Source: Palaemon carinicauda (lineage: Eukaryota; Arthropoda; Malacostraca; Decapoda; Palaemonidae). Taken from it: a stretch of 64,000 bases of DNA. The notes below the pieces were generated by a model, which saw only the letters and a program-made list of their open reading frames with translations, had not been told where the DNA came from and searched no databases. Where the stretch lies: positions 86,785,171 through 86,849,170 of the forward strand of contig NC_090728.1 of the NCBI RefSeq assembly GCF_036898095.1, read 5' to 3'. Shown one piece after another: positions 1 through 11,158 of this stretch (its first letter is position 1; each line of letters starts with the position of its first letter). The position numbers and the translations under genes are program-made.

Positions 1-204
1 CACTGAATTTTTTATCTTAAAATATGTTTTCTGTTTTTTGCTGGTATTAATGAGCTGCATTATACGACTGATTTCGCAATTACTACCTTTTAATGAAGGG
101 TAGAATTGCGTGTTTCAGGTAGAAATCAGTAAAAGTTTCGATTTCAGTGAAATAAGTGCAAAACAGAAAATCGAAGTGATAAAGTGATATGCGCAAAGTG
201 TCAC
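1..204. other. Unassigned A+T-rich left edge
   Basis: Nothing coding is recognisable. From about 205 the sequence aligns with the ORF1 region of the DIRS-A copies elsewhere in the window, so this edge is either a diverged piece of that element or the DNA it landed in. The window start prevents a decision. Confidence 0.4.
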
Positions 205-2369
205 AGTGTTGCGTCCGAGGGTTCGTCTGTTCGTGCCTGTCGTTCACCTAGTCCGGGACCTCTTGCAAGCTCCCAAGCCCAGGGGAGAAGTAATGTCGAA
301 CGACTTATGGGTTCGAGAGGCCTTGATCAACGAACAGACGTTTCCCTCTATGGTATCGGGTGTATCTTACCAAGATCTCCCCTACCATAAGACGAGAGAG
401 ACGTTTTTTCTCCTCGTCATCCGAAGGCTTTTCGCATAAGAAACCTGTCACAAGGTTTCGAAGCCCTTAAGCGAAAGTCAGTCCTTTCAGGACAGGTCCA
501 GCGTCCTGGTTACAGCCATTAGGACAGCTCTGACCCTATGCAGTCATCGGATAACTGCTCGCCGCCTAACAAAAGCGTAACACAGACTCCGAAAGTCTTT
601 TTTTGTAGGCAAAGTGTCGCGGTCACAGACGTTACCCTCGTCTATTACCACAACCTTTTCCGTTGATCCTTAAGGGGTTGTATGGCAAAACATGCAGTAT
701 ATGCTTGCCTCCCTTATGGAAGACTATTCTGCCGATTAGTCCGTTGAGTCTAGCCGTTTATCTCATCGATATCCTGGCTTTCAGCCAACCTAACGTTCCT
801 TTGTGCTTACTGTTGACGTTGGCGTAGCTTAGTCACGTCAGTCAGGTTGTTTAGAACCACACTCGATGCGGTCTCGTGTGGTTTTTCAGCCGCATTTGGA
901 CGTTAGGCCACTGGCTGATGCTCCTGTTGACGTTCTAGACGTTCACTAACAATCGGAGTTGACTTGTTTTGACGCTGTGCGTCAACCTCCGCATTCTAGA
1001 GTTGTTTTGACTGCTCAGTCTAGGCAGTCAAAGCAGTCTCGAGTGGACGCTGAACGTCCTCACGCACCTGTTGTGGTTGACAGTTCAGTTGTTGACAGTT
1101 CACAGACTGTCAAGCAGTTACATGACGTTGCGTTCTGGTCCGCTACTAATGCACCAGTGAGAGACTCAGCTTTTATCGGACAAGGTTCCTGTAGATGAGG
1201 AAGTTGCTGTTCTCCCTCCTACTGATATTCCCTTGAGGACTCTGTCAGATGGAGAGGAGCCTTAAGCTGCTTAGCCTCCTATGGACTTTAATTAAATCAT
1301 GATGATTTTTTTAAGGATCTTCGTCCGGATCTTGTAACTGCTGCTCCTCGTTCGCCTAAACGTCAGAACTTACACTAGGCCTAGCTACTTCGAAGCCGTT
1401 GTTTTTAAGCTAGTGCTCTCTCGCTCTCCTAGAGAGCGTTACGTTGGCTAGGCGACTGGTTTTTCACCAGGAGGAGTTTGGGGGATACAGCCTTTGCTTT
1501 CCCTTCTTTTAAACTGGTTTATAGAGCGAGAGTCTGATATGACACGAGAGAAGTTCTCGGCTTGGGAGTTCATGCCTCTGCCCAGATAGACTTCTCAATT
1601 CTGGTAGACTCTCCCTGGCGCCTAGCCAGGAGACGCTCCAAGTTGTTTACAGGTCAACTTCTCAGCTGTTGTCGAGCCTTTGAAGTTTTGCTGTACTATT
1701 ATGTCACGCATAACAAGGCTTTCAGGGATGGTAAACGGTTCCGCCTCAGTCGCTAACCCCGTCTGTTGCCACACCTGCTCCCGTAGACCCTAAATGGGCT
1801 TTGCTGCAAGACATGCAGTCCAAGCTTGCGTCCTTGATAGAGGACTTAAATGCGGAGAAGAACCTTCTGGCCAACAACCTTCCATCCGGTCGGTTGTGCG
1901 CCCTGTTGACGCTGAGGTAACCTACTCGCGTCTGCCAGTTGAGGTGGTTCCTCCACCGATGCGACCCAGTGTGGGTTGCCAGCCGCACGTTGACGTTAAG
2001 CGACGCTCGGAGGTGGTTGTTGACGTTCAGGACGTTCAACAACCAGCAGAGGTGACTTGTTGTGACGCAGTGCGTCAACCTCAGCAACCCGGTAGGGTGT
2101 TGACTGCACAACCCAGACGGTCTAGACAGTTTCGGGTTGACGCTGTGCTTCCTCGCGCACCCATGGTTGTTGACAGTTCACAGACTGTGCAGCAGTTCCA
2201 TGATATTGCGTCCGGCTCCGTCACGCATCCACCAGTGCGACCGGATTCAGCGAGTCAGACGTTGCCCACTCCGTTGCCGTTCCCTCATCAGTTTTGGATG
2301 AGGAACCCTCTGATGAGGATGTTGCTGAACAAGACGATCAGCCCCCAGCCCTGCTATCCATCCAGAAGA
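205..2369 (+). pseudogene. DIRS-A1 ORF1 (Gag-like) remnants, duplicated
   Basis: The stretch from 205 aligns with A3 ORF1 around 45402 (shared cgttcaccta, tcttgcaagctcc, ggggagaagtaa). Reading frames are broken throughout. A segment at about 840-1200 recurs, diverged, at about 1925-2270 (shared ttgacagttcacagactgt and gtgcgtcaacctc), and the text between them includes the ORF1 C-terminal region near 1562-1630 (homologous to the GVPASAQ motif of A2 and A3). The order ORF1-C-term then ORF1-middle shows tandem duplication or a chimera of two copies. No function can be expected from it. Confidence 0.65.
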
Positions 2370-3577
2370 TGCTGAAGAAGGAACGCTGCTCAGTCAGGCT
2401 GTGGATGAGTCTGGTAGGGACGCTGTCATCCGTGGATCAATTTGTGTCACTAGAAAGACTACACCTCCGTCCTCTTCTATACCATCTAGCTTTTCACTGG
2501 AAAAAGGACAAGACGCTAGAAGCGGTCTCGATCCCGGTTTCCGAAAAGATAAAGTCTTGTCTGACTTGGTGAAAGGACTATATCAACCTAAGAGAGGGTC
2601 TTCCCCTGACTGTTCAGACTCCCAACCACGTTCTCTTCTCGGACGCATCGGACATAGGCTGGGGTGCGACAATAGACGGTCGGGAATGCTCGGGAATATG
2701 GAACTCGAGTCAAAGGACAATGCATTTCAACTGCAAGGAGCTACTGGCAGTACGTCTGGCCTGGAAAAGCTTCAGGTCTCTCCTTCAAGGCAAAGTGGTG
2801 GAGGTGAACTCGGACAACACCACGGCTTTGGCGTACATCTCCAAGCAAGGAGGGACCTACTCTCTGACGTTGTACGAGATCGCAAGGGACCTCCTCACCT
2901 GGTCAAAAGGTCTAGACATATCACTAGTAACGAGGTTCATCCAAGGCAACTTGAATGTCATGGCAGATTGTCTCAGTCGGAAGGGACAAATAATTCCAAC
3001 AGAATGGACCCTCCACAAGGATGTATGCAAGAGACTTTGGGCCACCTGGGGCCAGCCAACCATAGATCTCTTCTCAACCTCGATGACCAAGAGGCTCCCA
3101 ATATTTTGCTCACCAATCCCGGACCCAGCAGCAGTTCATATAGATGCCTTTCTCCTAGATTGGTCACATCTAGATCTATATGCATTCCCTCCATTCAAGA
3201 TTGTCAACAAGGTACTGCAGAAGTTCGCCTCTCACGAAGGGACAAGGTTGACGCTAGTTGCTTCCCTCTGGCCCGCGAGAGAATGGTTCACCGAGGTACT
3301 TCGATGGCTAGTAGACGTTCCCAGAACACTTCCCCTAAGGGTGGACCTTCTACGTCAGCCACACGTAAAGAAGGTACACCAAGGCCTCCACGCTCTTCGT
3401 CTGACTGCCTTCAGACTATCGAAAGACTCTCGAGAGCTAGAGGCTTTTCGAAGGAGGCAGCCAGAGCGATTGCTAGAGCAAGGAGAACATCCACCCTTAG
3501 AGTCTACCAATCGAAGTGGGAAATCTTCCGAAACTGGTGCAAGTCAGTATCCGTATCCTCGACCAGTACCTCTGTAA
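2370..3577 (+). pseudogene. DIRS-A1 ORF2 fragment: RT C-terminus, RNase H and C-terminal extension
   Basis: One frame runs from 2370 to 3577 with a single TGA at 2570-2572. It starts in the RT thumb region (REWMSLLGTLSS-like, here RLWMSLVGTLSS), continues through RNase H with FSDASDIGWG at about 2638, the KELLAV helix at about 2739 and NSDNTTALAYI at about 2808, and ends in the DIRS C-terminal extension (TEWTLH, DLFSTS, CSPIPDP, DVYAFPPF-type motifs). The RT palm with the LDD catalytic site is missing, so the enzyme cannot be active. The last ~200 nt overlap the recombinase ORF in another frame, as is usual in DIRS elements. Confidence 0.85.
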
Positions 3578-4472
3578 CTCAAATAGCTGACTTCCTCTTA
3601 TATCTGAGGAAAGAACGATCTCTTTCAGCTCCCACTATCAAGGGTTACAGAAGCATGTTGGCATCAGTCTTCCGTCACAGAGGCTTAGATCTTTCCAACA
3701 ATAAAGATCTACAGGACCTCCTTAAGTCTTTTGAGACCACGAAGGAGCGTCGTTTGGTTACACCTGGTTGGAATTTAGACGTGGTACTAAGATTCCTTAT
3801 GTCAGACAGGTTCGAACCGCTACAATCAGCCTCCCTGAAAGATCTCACCTTAAAGACTCTTTTCCTGGTATGCTTAGCCACAGCTAAAAGAGTCAGTGAG
3901 ATTCATGCATTCAGCAAGAACATCGGATTCTCATCCGAAACGGCTACATGTTCTACAACTTGGTTTTCTAGCCAAAAACGAGCTGCCTTCTCGGCCTTGG
4001 CCAATATCGTTCGATATTCCAAACTTATCGTATGGTTGGAAATGAACTAGAAAGAGTCTTATGCCCTGTAAGAGCTCTTAAGTTCTATTTAAAACGAACT
4101 AAACCTTTACGAGGCCCGTCTGAAGCTTTATGGTGTTCAGTTAAGAAACCATCTTTGCCTATGTCAAAGAATGCTTTATCCTATTTTATCAGACTGTTAA
4201 TACGAGAAGCTCATTCCCATCTGAATGAGGAAGACCAAGCTTTGCTGAAGGTAAGGACACACGAAGTTAGAGCTGTCGCAACTTCCGTGGCCTTTAAACA
4301 AAATAGATCTCTGCAAAGTATAATCGACGCAACCTATTGGAAAAGCAAGTCAGTGTTCGCGTCTTTTTATCTTAAGAATGTCCAGTCTCTTTACGAGAAC
4401 TGCTACACTCTGGGACCATTCGTAGCAACGAGTGCAGTAGTGGGTGAGGGCTCAACCACTACAATTCCCTAA
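3397..4472 (+). pseudogene. DIRS-A1 tyrosine recombinase (broken)
   Basis: Homologous to the A2 and A3 recombinases. The N-terminal core-binding part contains SDCLQTIERLSRARGFSKEA and ARRTSTLRVYQSKW, followed by STIKGYRSML-type and DLSNNKDL motifs. The catalytic Arg lies in ATAKRVSEIHAF (about 3885), the HxxR box is THEVRAVATSVAF (about 4258), and the nucleophile Tyr is in SKSVFASFYLKNV (about 4345). Frameshifts between about 3925 and 4030 separate the Arg from the HxxR/Tyr part. The last codons end with TTTIP and a TAA at 4470. Known family function: site-specific integration of a circular DNA copy. Confidence 0.85.
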
Positions 4473-4876
4473 TTCCATAACCTTTTTAATCTTTCTCTTG
4501 AAATGTTTTATTATTGTTTTTGGGTTGTCCGGAAGGCTAAGAAGCCTTTCGCATCCTACTTGATTTGGCGGGTGGTCAAAGTCATTTCTTGAGAAGCGCC
4601 TAGATTAGAGGTTTTGATGAGGTCCTGTTGTATGGGTTGCAACCCTTGATACTTCAGCTCTTAGGGGTCGCTCAGCATCCTAAGAGGATCGCGAGGCTCC
4701 GTAAGGAAGACGTACTTAAAAAGGCAGAGTAATTGTTCAAGTCGACTTCCTTACCAGGTACTTATTTATTTTAAGTTTGTTATTTTGATAACTGCTAAAA
4801 TAAAATAAAAAATCCTTAGCTCATAATAATGTAAACATTTATTGCTGGTCTCTACCCTTCCCCCTGGGTGTGAATC

Positions 4877-5208
4877 AGCTTATATAATCACCGGCTAAGT
4901 TAAATATTGAAAAATGTTATTTTTATAATAAAATAAATTTTTGAATATACTTACCCGGTGATTATATATTAAAGGACCCTCCCTTCCTCCCCAATAGAGA
5001 CGCAGTGGACCGAGGAGAAAATTGAGTTCTTTGTTTACATTGAGTACTGAGTACCTGCACGACAGATGGCGCTGTTGAAGTACACCCCCTACCTGCATAG
5101 CGATCGCTGGCGGATTTTGAACGTAGAGTTTTCTGTCGAGCAACAGAGTTGCAGCTTATATAATCACCGGGTAAGTATATTCAAAAATTTATTTTATTAT
5201 AAAAATAA
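4877..5208 (+). repeat. A1 internal complementary region and right inverted terminal repeat
   Basis: The block at 4877-4972 reads out of and back into the terminal motif: ataatcaccgg at 4876 and, inverted, ccggtgattata near 4960. The outer part is repeated inverted at about 5155-5208, so the two copies form a ~55-bp perfect-looking stem around ~200 bp. In DIRS elements the internal complementary region is complementary to the joined outer ends and templates the circular junction. This one matches that design. Confidence 0.8.
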
Positions 5209-5210
5209 CA

Positions 5211-6128
5211 TATTTTAATACAAAGCTATTTATTTTAAGCATTATTAATAGAATATGGCATGATCATAGTTACCCAAGTGTTTGGGAACTAGCCATTATT
5301 TTAGCCTTTTTAAAACCCGGTAAAGACAGGTTTTTAGCAGCAAACTATCATCCTATTACATTGACATCTTGTTTATGTAAAATCATGGAGAAGATGGTCA
5401 ATGCAAGGCTGATGTGGTACCTTGAAAAGAAAGGTATTTTATCATCGATTCAATGTGGATTCCGAAAAATGCACTCAACGACTGATGTGTTGATACGACT
5501 TGAGTCTTCTATTTGTGAAGCATTTGCTTCCAAACAGCACCATGTTACAGTATTTTTTGACCTTGAAAAGGCATATGATACCACATGGAGATATGGTATA
5601 CTTAAAACCATTCATGAAATCGGATTGAGAGGAGAGCTGCCACTATTTATTCAGGCATTTCTTTCACGTAGAGTTTTTCAAGTGAGAGTTGGGGATACTC
5701 TATCAGAGAGTAAGTGCCAGGAAGAAGGAGTTCCTCAGGGTAGTGTGCTGAGTGTAACCCTTTTTGCACTAGCAATTAATGGGATATCCTCAGCCATTCC
5801 CCAGGATGTTCTCTCAACATTATTTGTGGATGATCTCTCAATATCATTTGCTGGCACTAGAATGGCAATGGTTGAGAGAAAAATCCAACTCGCTATTGAT
5901 AAAATTATCCAGTGGGCTGACATGAATGGATTTAGGTTCTCGACAAGTAAAACTACCATTGTCCATTTTTGTCGTATCCGGGGAGTACATCCAGACCCGG
6001 ATATATACATTAAAGGTCAACGGATACCATGTGCAAGAGAAGCTAAATTTTTAGGTTTGATATTTGATTGTAGGCTTACATGGGTTTCTCACTTAAAAGC
6101 GGTAAAACTAAATGTGTTGAAGCTCTGA
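5211..6128 (+). pseudogene. LINE ORF2 reverse transcriptase part
   Basis: Open frame from 5211 through 6128. Motifs in order: LAFLKPGKDR and NYHPITLTSCLCKIMEKMV (RT1-2), GFRKMHSTTDVL (RT2a), VTVFFDLEKAYDTTW (motif A, catalytic Asp), EEGVPQGSVLSVTLFAL (motif B), STLFVDDLSI (motif C, catalytic FVDD) and FSTSKTTIVHF, KFLGLIFD (motifs D-E). The catalytic Asp residues are intact. A frameshift near 6100 moves the rest of the protein into another frame, so only the RT half would be translated here. Confidence 0.88.
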
Positions 6129-7558
6129 ATATCTTAAAAGTATTGTCCCATACATCATGGGGGGCAGACCGCAATACTATTTTAAAATTATACAAGGCCT
6201 TGATTTTTTCCAAAATTAGTTATGGTTGTGAGATATATTCTTCAGCCACCCCAAGCCGGCTAAAAATATTAGACTCGATACATCATGCAGGTATTAGATT
6301 GTCTACTGGAGCTTTTAAAACCTCGCCTATCCCAAGTCTCCTTGTTGATGCTGGAGAGTTACCTCTAGACCTTTACCGAATGTCTTCCATTCTTCGGTAT
6401 TGGTTTAGATTGCAAAGACTCCCTAACTCTCTAGCCTTTCAGACTGCAATCCTTGTAAGACACACATCATACTTTGAGTTACACCCAAAATCTCCTCAAC
6501 CTTTTGGCTTTCGGGTGAAACGATTATTAAATAGTCTGGATATAATTAGAAATAAGGTACTTCCATTCAAGGTATCATCAACGCCTCCATGGAAGTTACC
6601 AGAGATATCTTTTTGTAAATATTTTATCGGAGATAAGAAGAATATGTCAGACCTAGAAGCCAGGTCTCTTTTTAATGAACATGTTAAAGAACATAGAGGA
6701 TCAACTTTTATCTATACTGATGGCTCCAAATCTGATGCTGGCGTTGGATTTGGAGTACATAGTAATGGTTTTAATTGTAGAGGTGCACTTCCTCTGACCG
6801 CTTCCGTATTTACTACCGAACTGTATGGCATATTAACCGCTATTGAGAAAATAGCGTTGGAGAAGGAGGGTAATTTTACAATTTTTAGTGATGCAAGGAG
6901 TGTCCTTCAAGCTATGGAAGTTTTTAATTCTAATAACCCTCTAGTTTTAAAGATTTTAGAATGGCTTTTCATTATTGGACGGAGAGGTATAACAGTTCAA
7001 TTTTGTTGGGTTCCAGCACATGTAGGTGTGTCTGGGAATGAGAAGGCAGATTCTCTGGCTAAGGAGGCTGCATCCGAGTTGCTGCCAAGAAGGTATCCCA
7101 TTCCCTGTAATGATTTCTTACCTGACATCAAGAAATTGGTTTGCAATAAATGGCAACAGCAATGGGATAGCCTAGATGGGAATAAAATGCGAGAGATAAC
7201 AAATGACATATCTCCTTGGAGGTATAATATGATGCCCCGAAAATGGGAGACGTCTCTTTGTCGTCTCCGTATTGGTCACACTCGGTTGACACACGAGTTT
7301 CTGCTGAAGGGCCAACACCAACCATATTGTGACGACTGTTTAGTACCTCTAACAGTAAGGCATTTGTTGACCGAATGCCCCAATTATAACAACTTGCGGA
7401 ATAGATATTTGTTTGAGGCTCGAGGTGAGGGTGGCAGGTTCATCCTTGCCAAGATTCTTGGAAATGATGTGTCCTACCATGCAAGTGGCATTTTTTATTT
7501 ATTTCAGAAGCAGGTCTTCTGGAAAATATTTAACTTTTATGACATTCAATTTTTATGA
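6080..7558 (+). pseudogene. LINE ORF2 C-terminal part: thumb, RNase H and Cys-His knuckle
   Basis: This is the continuation of the preceding RT after a frameshift near 6100 (KTKCVEALNILKVLSHTSWG follows the thumb). RNase H is seen as FIYTDGSKSDAGVGFG (catalytic Asp), TTELYGILTAIE (Glu), IFSDARSVLQAM (Asp) and CWVPAHVGVSGNEKADSLAK (His/Asp end motif). The C-terminus carries CDDCLVPLTVRHLLTECPNY, a C-x2-C-x8-H-x4-C knuckle typical of I-superfamily LINEs. All RNase H catalytic residues are present. The ORF ends at TGA 7556-7558 with a 3' UTR of ~130 nt. Confidence 0.88.
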
Positions 7559-7650
7559 TTTTAATTGAATACTCTTTAATTTTTTATTTTATTTAATTTT
7601 TTATTTTTGTATACATAAATTAAATGTTACCGGCGTCAATGACCTTAGAT

Positions 7651-7691
7651 GTCAGGATGCCTGAAAACTTTAAATCATTCATTCATTCATT
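7651..7691 (+). repeat. LINE 3' terminus with (ATTC)n tail
   Basis: The 3' end reads gtcaggatgcctgaaaactt followed by taaatc and four ATTC-type repeats. Short microsatellite tails in place of poly(A) are common in the I superfamily. The same core recurs at 44471-44507. Confidence 0.8.
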
Positions 7692-8370
7692 GTAGTTGTT
7701 AATTTTTCAGCTTGTAGAGCGATTCCTTTCGGGGTTTTCGTTCTTTCTTTAGTGTTCATTCATTTTTAAATTACATAATTACATAGTTTCATAATTATAA
7801 TTGTTATAATTCTGTTTTGGTTACAGCTCTCCTTCCGTGAGTGTAAGTGGTTGTGAGGGCACGTGCCTGTTGTGTAATTCTTGTTTCCTTTCCCTCGGGA
7901 TTCCTCTTCGGAGCCTTCCCGGGGGAATGAATATGTACTAATGATTTTTGTTTTATTTTTTTACAGTTACCGATCTAGTTCGTTTCTGTAATATGGCAAC
8001 GGTGTGAGCTGTCTTGTTGAGGCCTGGGGATTCGGCTGTTGCTGCCTCCCCCCTTGTATTTTCGTCAGGGGCGTGTCTCCTTCTACTGGAAGTACTCCCG
8101 TGACAATTGACAGCTCTCCAGTTCATTTTAGAACTCGCAGGAGGCTTGCCTCCTTGGGTGGGTAACTTTCCTTCCGAGGGAAGTTTTTCCTGTCCAGGCT
8201 TGAGTTTTTCCCCTTTTGGGGGGTTCTTCTCTTGCCTTTTTTTTTTTTTTTTTTTCGTGCGACTATGCTCTTGGTGCTGAGCGGTCACACCTGCAGTTTC
8301 GCTCAAGGGGCTGGGCAACTGCAGGAGCCCCTCTTCGGAGGATTGCTCCTTTTAGGTCACTGGCTGACCA
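7692..8370. other. Region between LINE tail and recognisable DIRS-B1 ORF1
   Basis: No left inverted terminal repeat like that of B2 (38389) is visible here. The sequence is T-rich, with a 23-base T run at 8232-8254, and short in-frame stretches that resemble the 5' part of family B. DIRS-B similarity becomes convincing only at about 8405. I take the B1 left end as missing or too diverged; 7850 is an estimate. Confidence 0.4.
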
Positions 8371-9551
8371 GTCTCTTCTACGAAGTGTTTCTCTTTCGTT
8401 CGCGAGAGAGTACACTCATAGAGACTCCTCTTCGGAGGATTCTTCTGTTGCTGTTGCTGTTGGCCCCCTTCGCCGTAAGGCCCACCGTCCGCCTCGTCGT
8501 AAGGGCTTCTCATCTCCCTATAAGGGTGCTAAGAGGCGCCTTTTTGAATCTCCGTTTGCAGCCTACAACTCCTTTTTCTTGATCTTCCGCCTTGGTGCAG
8601 ATGGAGAGCAGTCTGATCTCGTCTTCCGACGGGCAACGGTCTTCCCGACGGACAACGGTCTTCCAACGGACATCAGTCTCCCGGCGGACAGGCAACGGTC
8701 TTCCGATGGAAATCTGTCTCCCGACGGACAACGTTCCCTTTGGGGCAAAGGGTTGCCTCCCACGGGGGTTCTTCCCTTGCTTGTCAGGGTTCCCCTGCGC
8801 GCCCTTCTGCTGTGTTCTCTCCTGCTCCTGTTCATCAGCGCTTCCTGATCGCTAGTGCTCTCCTGTTCGCCTGTTGGTCAGCGCTCTCCTGTTCGTCAGC
8901 GCTCTCATGATGATCATCCCTGCTGTTCCTGTTGGTTCCTGTTACGCGCCCACGTTCGCCCTCGCGATCTAGAACTTCGGTTCAGGTCTGGGTCAAGGAC
9001 TCTTCTTCTATGCGCAGGCTTCCACGCGTTGCCTTCTGCTCGTCAGCAATCATCAGCTCGCCAGCGACCTTAGACGCATCAACGTTCACCTGCTCGCCAG
9101 CGATCTCCTACGCGTCAACGATCGCCATGGATCTGCCTGCGCGCCCTTCTTTGCCACCCACCAATGGGCGCCAACGGTTTTCTAACCGTCTAGGATCGCC
9201 TGATTAACAGCTGGCTTCAGCGCTCACCTTCCTGATGCACCTGCGCGCCTTCTGTTAGCGCGATGCGTGCTAACCATCGCTAGTCTCTCTCACGTTGGCA
9301 ATCGCTTACGCACCCGCGCGATTCTTCATCTGCTCGCTAGCGTTTTGTTAACGCACCACCACTCGTCAACGCGCCGTCGCTTGCCGACGCGTCATCGCCC
9401 ACCTGCGCGTCAGCGATAACCAGCTCACCACCGATCGCCTGTTGATCCACATCGCCAGCGGTCTTCCTCGCCCACGCGGCAGCGCGTTTCCTCGCCATCG
9501 CGCTAACGCTTGCGTTCGCCGCCTCGGACTCGCGCTCATTCAGCTGCCCAC

Positions 9552-10030
9552 CCATAGCGACCGCTCGCCCGCGCGACCGCTCGCCCGCTTGCCCACCCAC
9601 TCGCCTGCGTGCCCGCGCGACCGCTCGCCTGCGTGCCCGCGCGACCGCTCGCCTGCGTGCCCGCGCGACCGCTCGCCTGCGTGCTCGCGCGACCGCTCGC
9701 CTGCGTGCCCGCGCGACCGCTCGCCTGCGTGCCCGCGCGACCGCTCCCCCGCGCGACCGCTCGCCTGCGCGACCGCTCGCCTGCGCGACCGCTCGCCTGC
9801 GCGACCGCTCGCCTGCGCGACCGCTCGCCTGCGCGACCGCTCGCCTGCGCGACCGCTCGCCCGCGCGACCGCTCGCCCGCGCGACCGCGCGCCCGCGCGA
9901 CCGCGCGCCCGCTCGGCCGCGCGCCCGCGCGACCGCTCGCCCGCGCGACCGCTCGCCCGCGCGACCGCTCGCCCGCTCGCCCGCGCGCCCGCGCGACCGC
10001 TCGCCCGCGCGACCGCGCGCCCGCGCGACC
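9552..10030. repeat. GC-rich minisatellite, 16/24-bp units
   Basis: Tandem array built on gcgaccgctcgcctgc (16 bp), clearest at 9760-9860. A 24-bp variant with an extra gtgcccgc segment lies at about 9600-9745, and shuffled variants with gcgcgcccg follow after 9880. Copies are nearly identical, suggesting recent expansion inside the ORF1 part of DIRS-B1. There are no unique spacers between units, so this is not a CRISPR array. Confidence 0.92.
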
Positions 10031-10088
10031 ACGTGCCTGCATGTCTACGCTCATGCGCGTCCGCGCACATGCTCTCCAATGTTCGCCC

Positions 10089-10198
10089 GCGCGTGAACCG
10101 ACGGTATTCCGTCGCGCGAACCGACGGTGTTCCGTCGCGCGAACCGACGGTGTTCTGTCGCGCGAACCGACGGTGTTCCGTCGCTCGAACCTACAGTG
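10089..10198. repeat. 23-bp tandem repeat, about 4.7 copies
   Basis: The unit gcgcgaaccgacggtgttcc plus gtc is repeated head to tail from 10089 to about 10198, the last copy decayed (cgaacctacagtgttt). It lies just after the larger minisatellite and is presumably another expansion in DIRS-B1 ORF1. Confidence 0.88.
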
Positions 10199-11127
10199 TT
10201 TCTTCGCACGAACGTCGGCTTAATTCTTGCAGTATCCATTGCTCGTCTGTGGTTATCGCTCGCCGACCACCAGCTCTCACCCTTCCTACCACGCTCGCCC
10301 TCCTTCTGCACTCCTTCGCTCACCTTCGTTCACCTTCGTTTGCGTTCCTGCGTGACCGCGCATGGGCGCTTCCACGTTCGCCCAAGCGTAAATCTTTGAA
10401 TTACCATCGCGCGAGCTCCAGGGCGATTGCGACCACGCTTCCCATTGGGGTTTTCGCAGCATGGCCAGCCTGGTGAGTTCTTCTGGAGCGTATTTCCAGA
10501 ACACGGCCTCACCCCGTAAACGTAGAGCATGGCACTTGCAAGAATAGGAAGAATCTTCAGGGAGGTCTGAGCAACACTCCTCTTTCCAGAACCTGGGTTA
10601 GCCCTTCCCCGTCATTCCCTGGAAGGATTTTTGGCGGGGGCTTTCCGTTCGAGATTTCTCCATCGGCCAAGGGGTGACTGCTTACCCCTTCCTCTGGGGG
10701 CTTACCAGGTCCTTTCCCTCCTCGGTTACGGCCCGAGGTTTGGTTCAAGGAAGCTACAGGAAGATCATGGGTACTGTCCTCCTCTCGGGCTCAGGCACCT
10801 TGGCGTTTCGTCGTTAAGTATCTAACTTGCGGACAAGCTCGATGTTGTACCATCTGGACGCACTGACTGAAGGCTTCCTTCGGGTGTCTCATCTGTGGAT
10901 GTCGACAACCTCAGACACCCTTCCATCCTTGAGAAGAGTTTGTTTGTGCCCAAGGACAGAGACTTAGTCAGCGGCTGTGCGGAGGAAATCGACTTCCGTT
11001 TGCACTCCTCTGCAGGGCTCCAGCGCCTTTTTCTTTCAACCACGTCAGCCTAAGTTATCGGCTACGACAACTGAGACAAGGTGTCCAATTGCAGTTTCCT
11101 CCTGTCAGGAACAAATGGCACAGGAGG

Positions 11128-11158
11128 CTCCCGGGGGGGGGGGGGGGGGGGGGGGGGC
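11128..11158. repeat. Poly(G) run of about 28 bases
   Basis: A homopolymer of about 28 G lies inside DIRS-B1 between ORF1 and the RT remnant. A shorter G run occurs at 12418-12430 in the RNase H remnant, within a lysine/glycine-coding stretch. The length may be inaccurate because such runs are hard to sequence. Confidence 0.85.

Larger units (their letters stand above)
205..5208 (+). mobile_element. DIRS-like retrotransposon, family A copy 1 (A1), left-truncated and rearranged
   Basis: DIRS elements are reverse-transcribing transposons that integrate with a tyrosine recombinase instead of a DDE integrase. A1 has ORF1 (gag-like) remnants, then a jump at about 2370 into the C-terminal part of the reverse transcriptase, RNase H, a tyrosine recombinase and a right terminal structure with an internal complementary region. 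Compared with A2 and A3 it lacks the left terminus, the ORF1 start and most of the RT, and it holds two ORF1 segments in a row. Its terminal motif reads ataatcaccgggtaag where the other copies have ataaccagcgggtaag, so it belongs to a distinct subfamily. The right end abuts a LINE fragment directly. Confidence 0.85.
5209..7690 (+). mobile_element. I-like LINE, 5'-truncated, with RT, RNase H and (ATTC)n tail
   Basis: Non-LTR retrotransposon fragment. The reading frame is already open at the DIRS-A1 boundary, in the stretch just upstream of RT motif 1 (IINRIWHDHSYPSVWELA), so the endonuclease half is missing. RT, an RNase H domain and a C-terminal Cys-His knuckle follow, then an A+T-rich 3' UTR ending in gtcaggatgcctgaaaac, tttaaatc and (attc)n. 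RNase H plus that knuckle indicates the I superfamily (I/Nimb-type) rather than RTE or L1. The same 3' end recurs in miniature at 44471-44507. Confidence 0.88.
8405..10540 (+). pseudogene. DIRS-B1 ORF1 (Gag-like) remnant with expanded repeats
   Basis: Homologous to B2 ORF1 at 39370-40260, which is itself rich in short cag/ccagcg-type degenerate repeats. B1 has several short imperfect repeats (cgacggacaacggtcttcc type at 8630-8745; tcagcgctctcctgttcg type at 8836-8905) before the main minisatellite. The composition is very G+C-rich compared with the rest of the window. No intact protein can be read, and minus-strand open frames here are by-products of the repeats. Confidence 0.55.

Noticed and set aside
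9337..10079. Minus- and plus-strand Arg/Ala/Gly-rich proteins of 170-340 residues
   Set aside because: All arise from the GC-rich minisatellite, which is open in several frames at once; none aligns with DIRS ORF1.
9552..10198. CRISPR-like array
   Set aside because: Units abut with no unique spacers, no cas genes are nearby and the window is eukaryotic.
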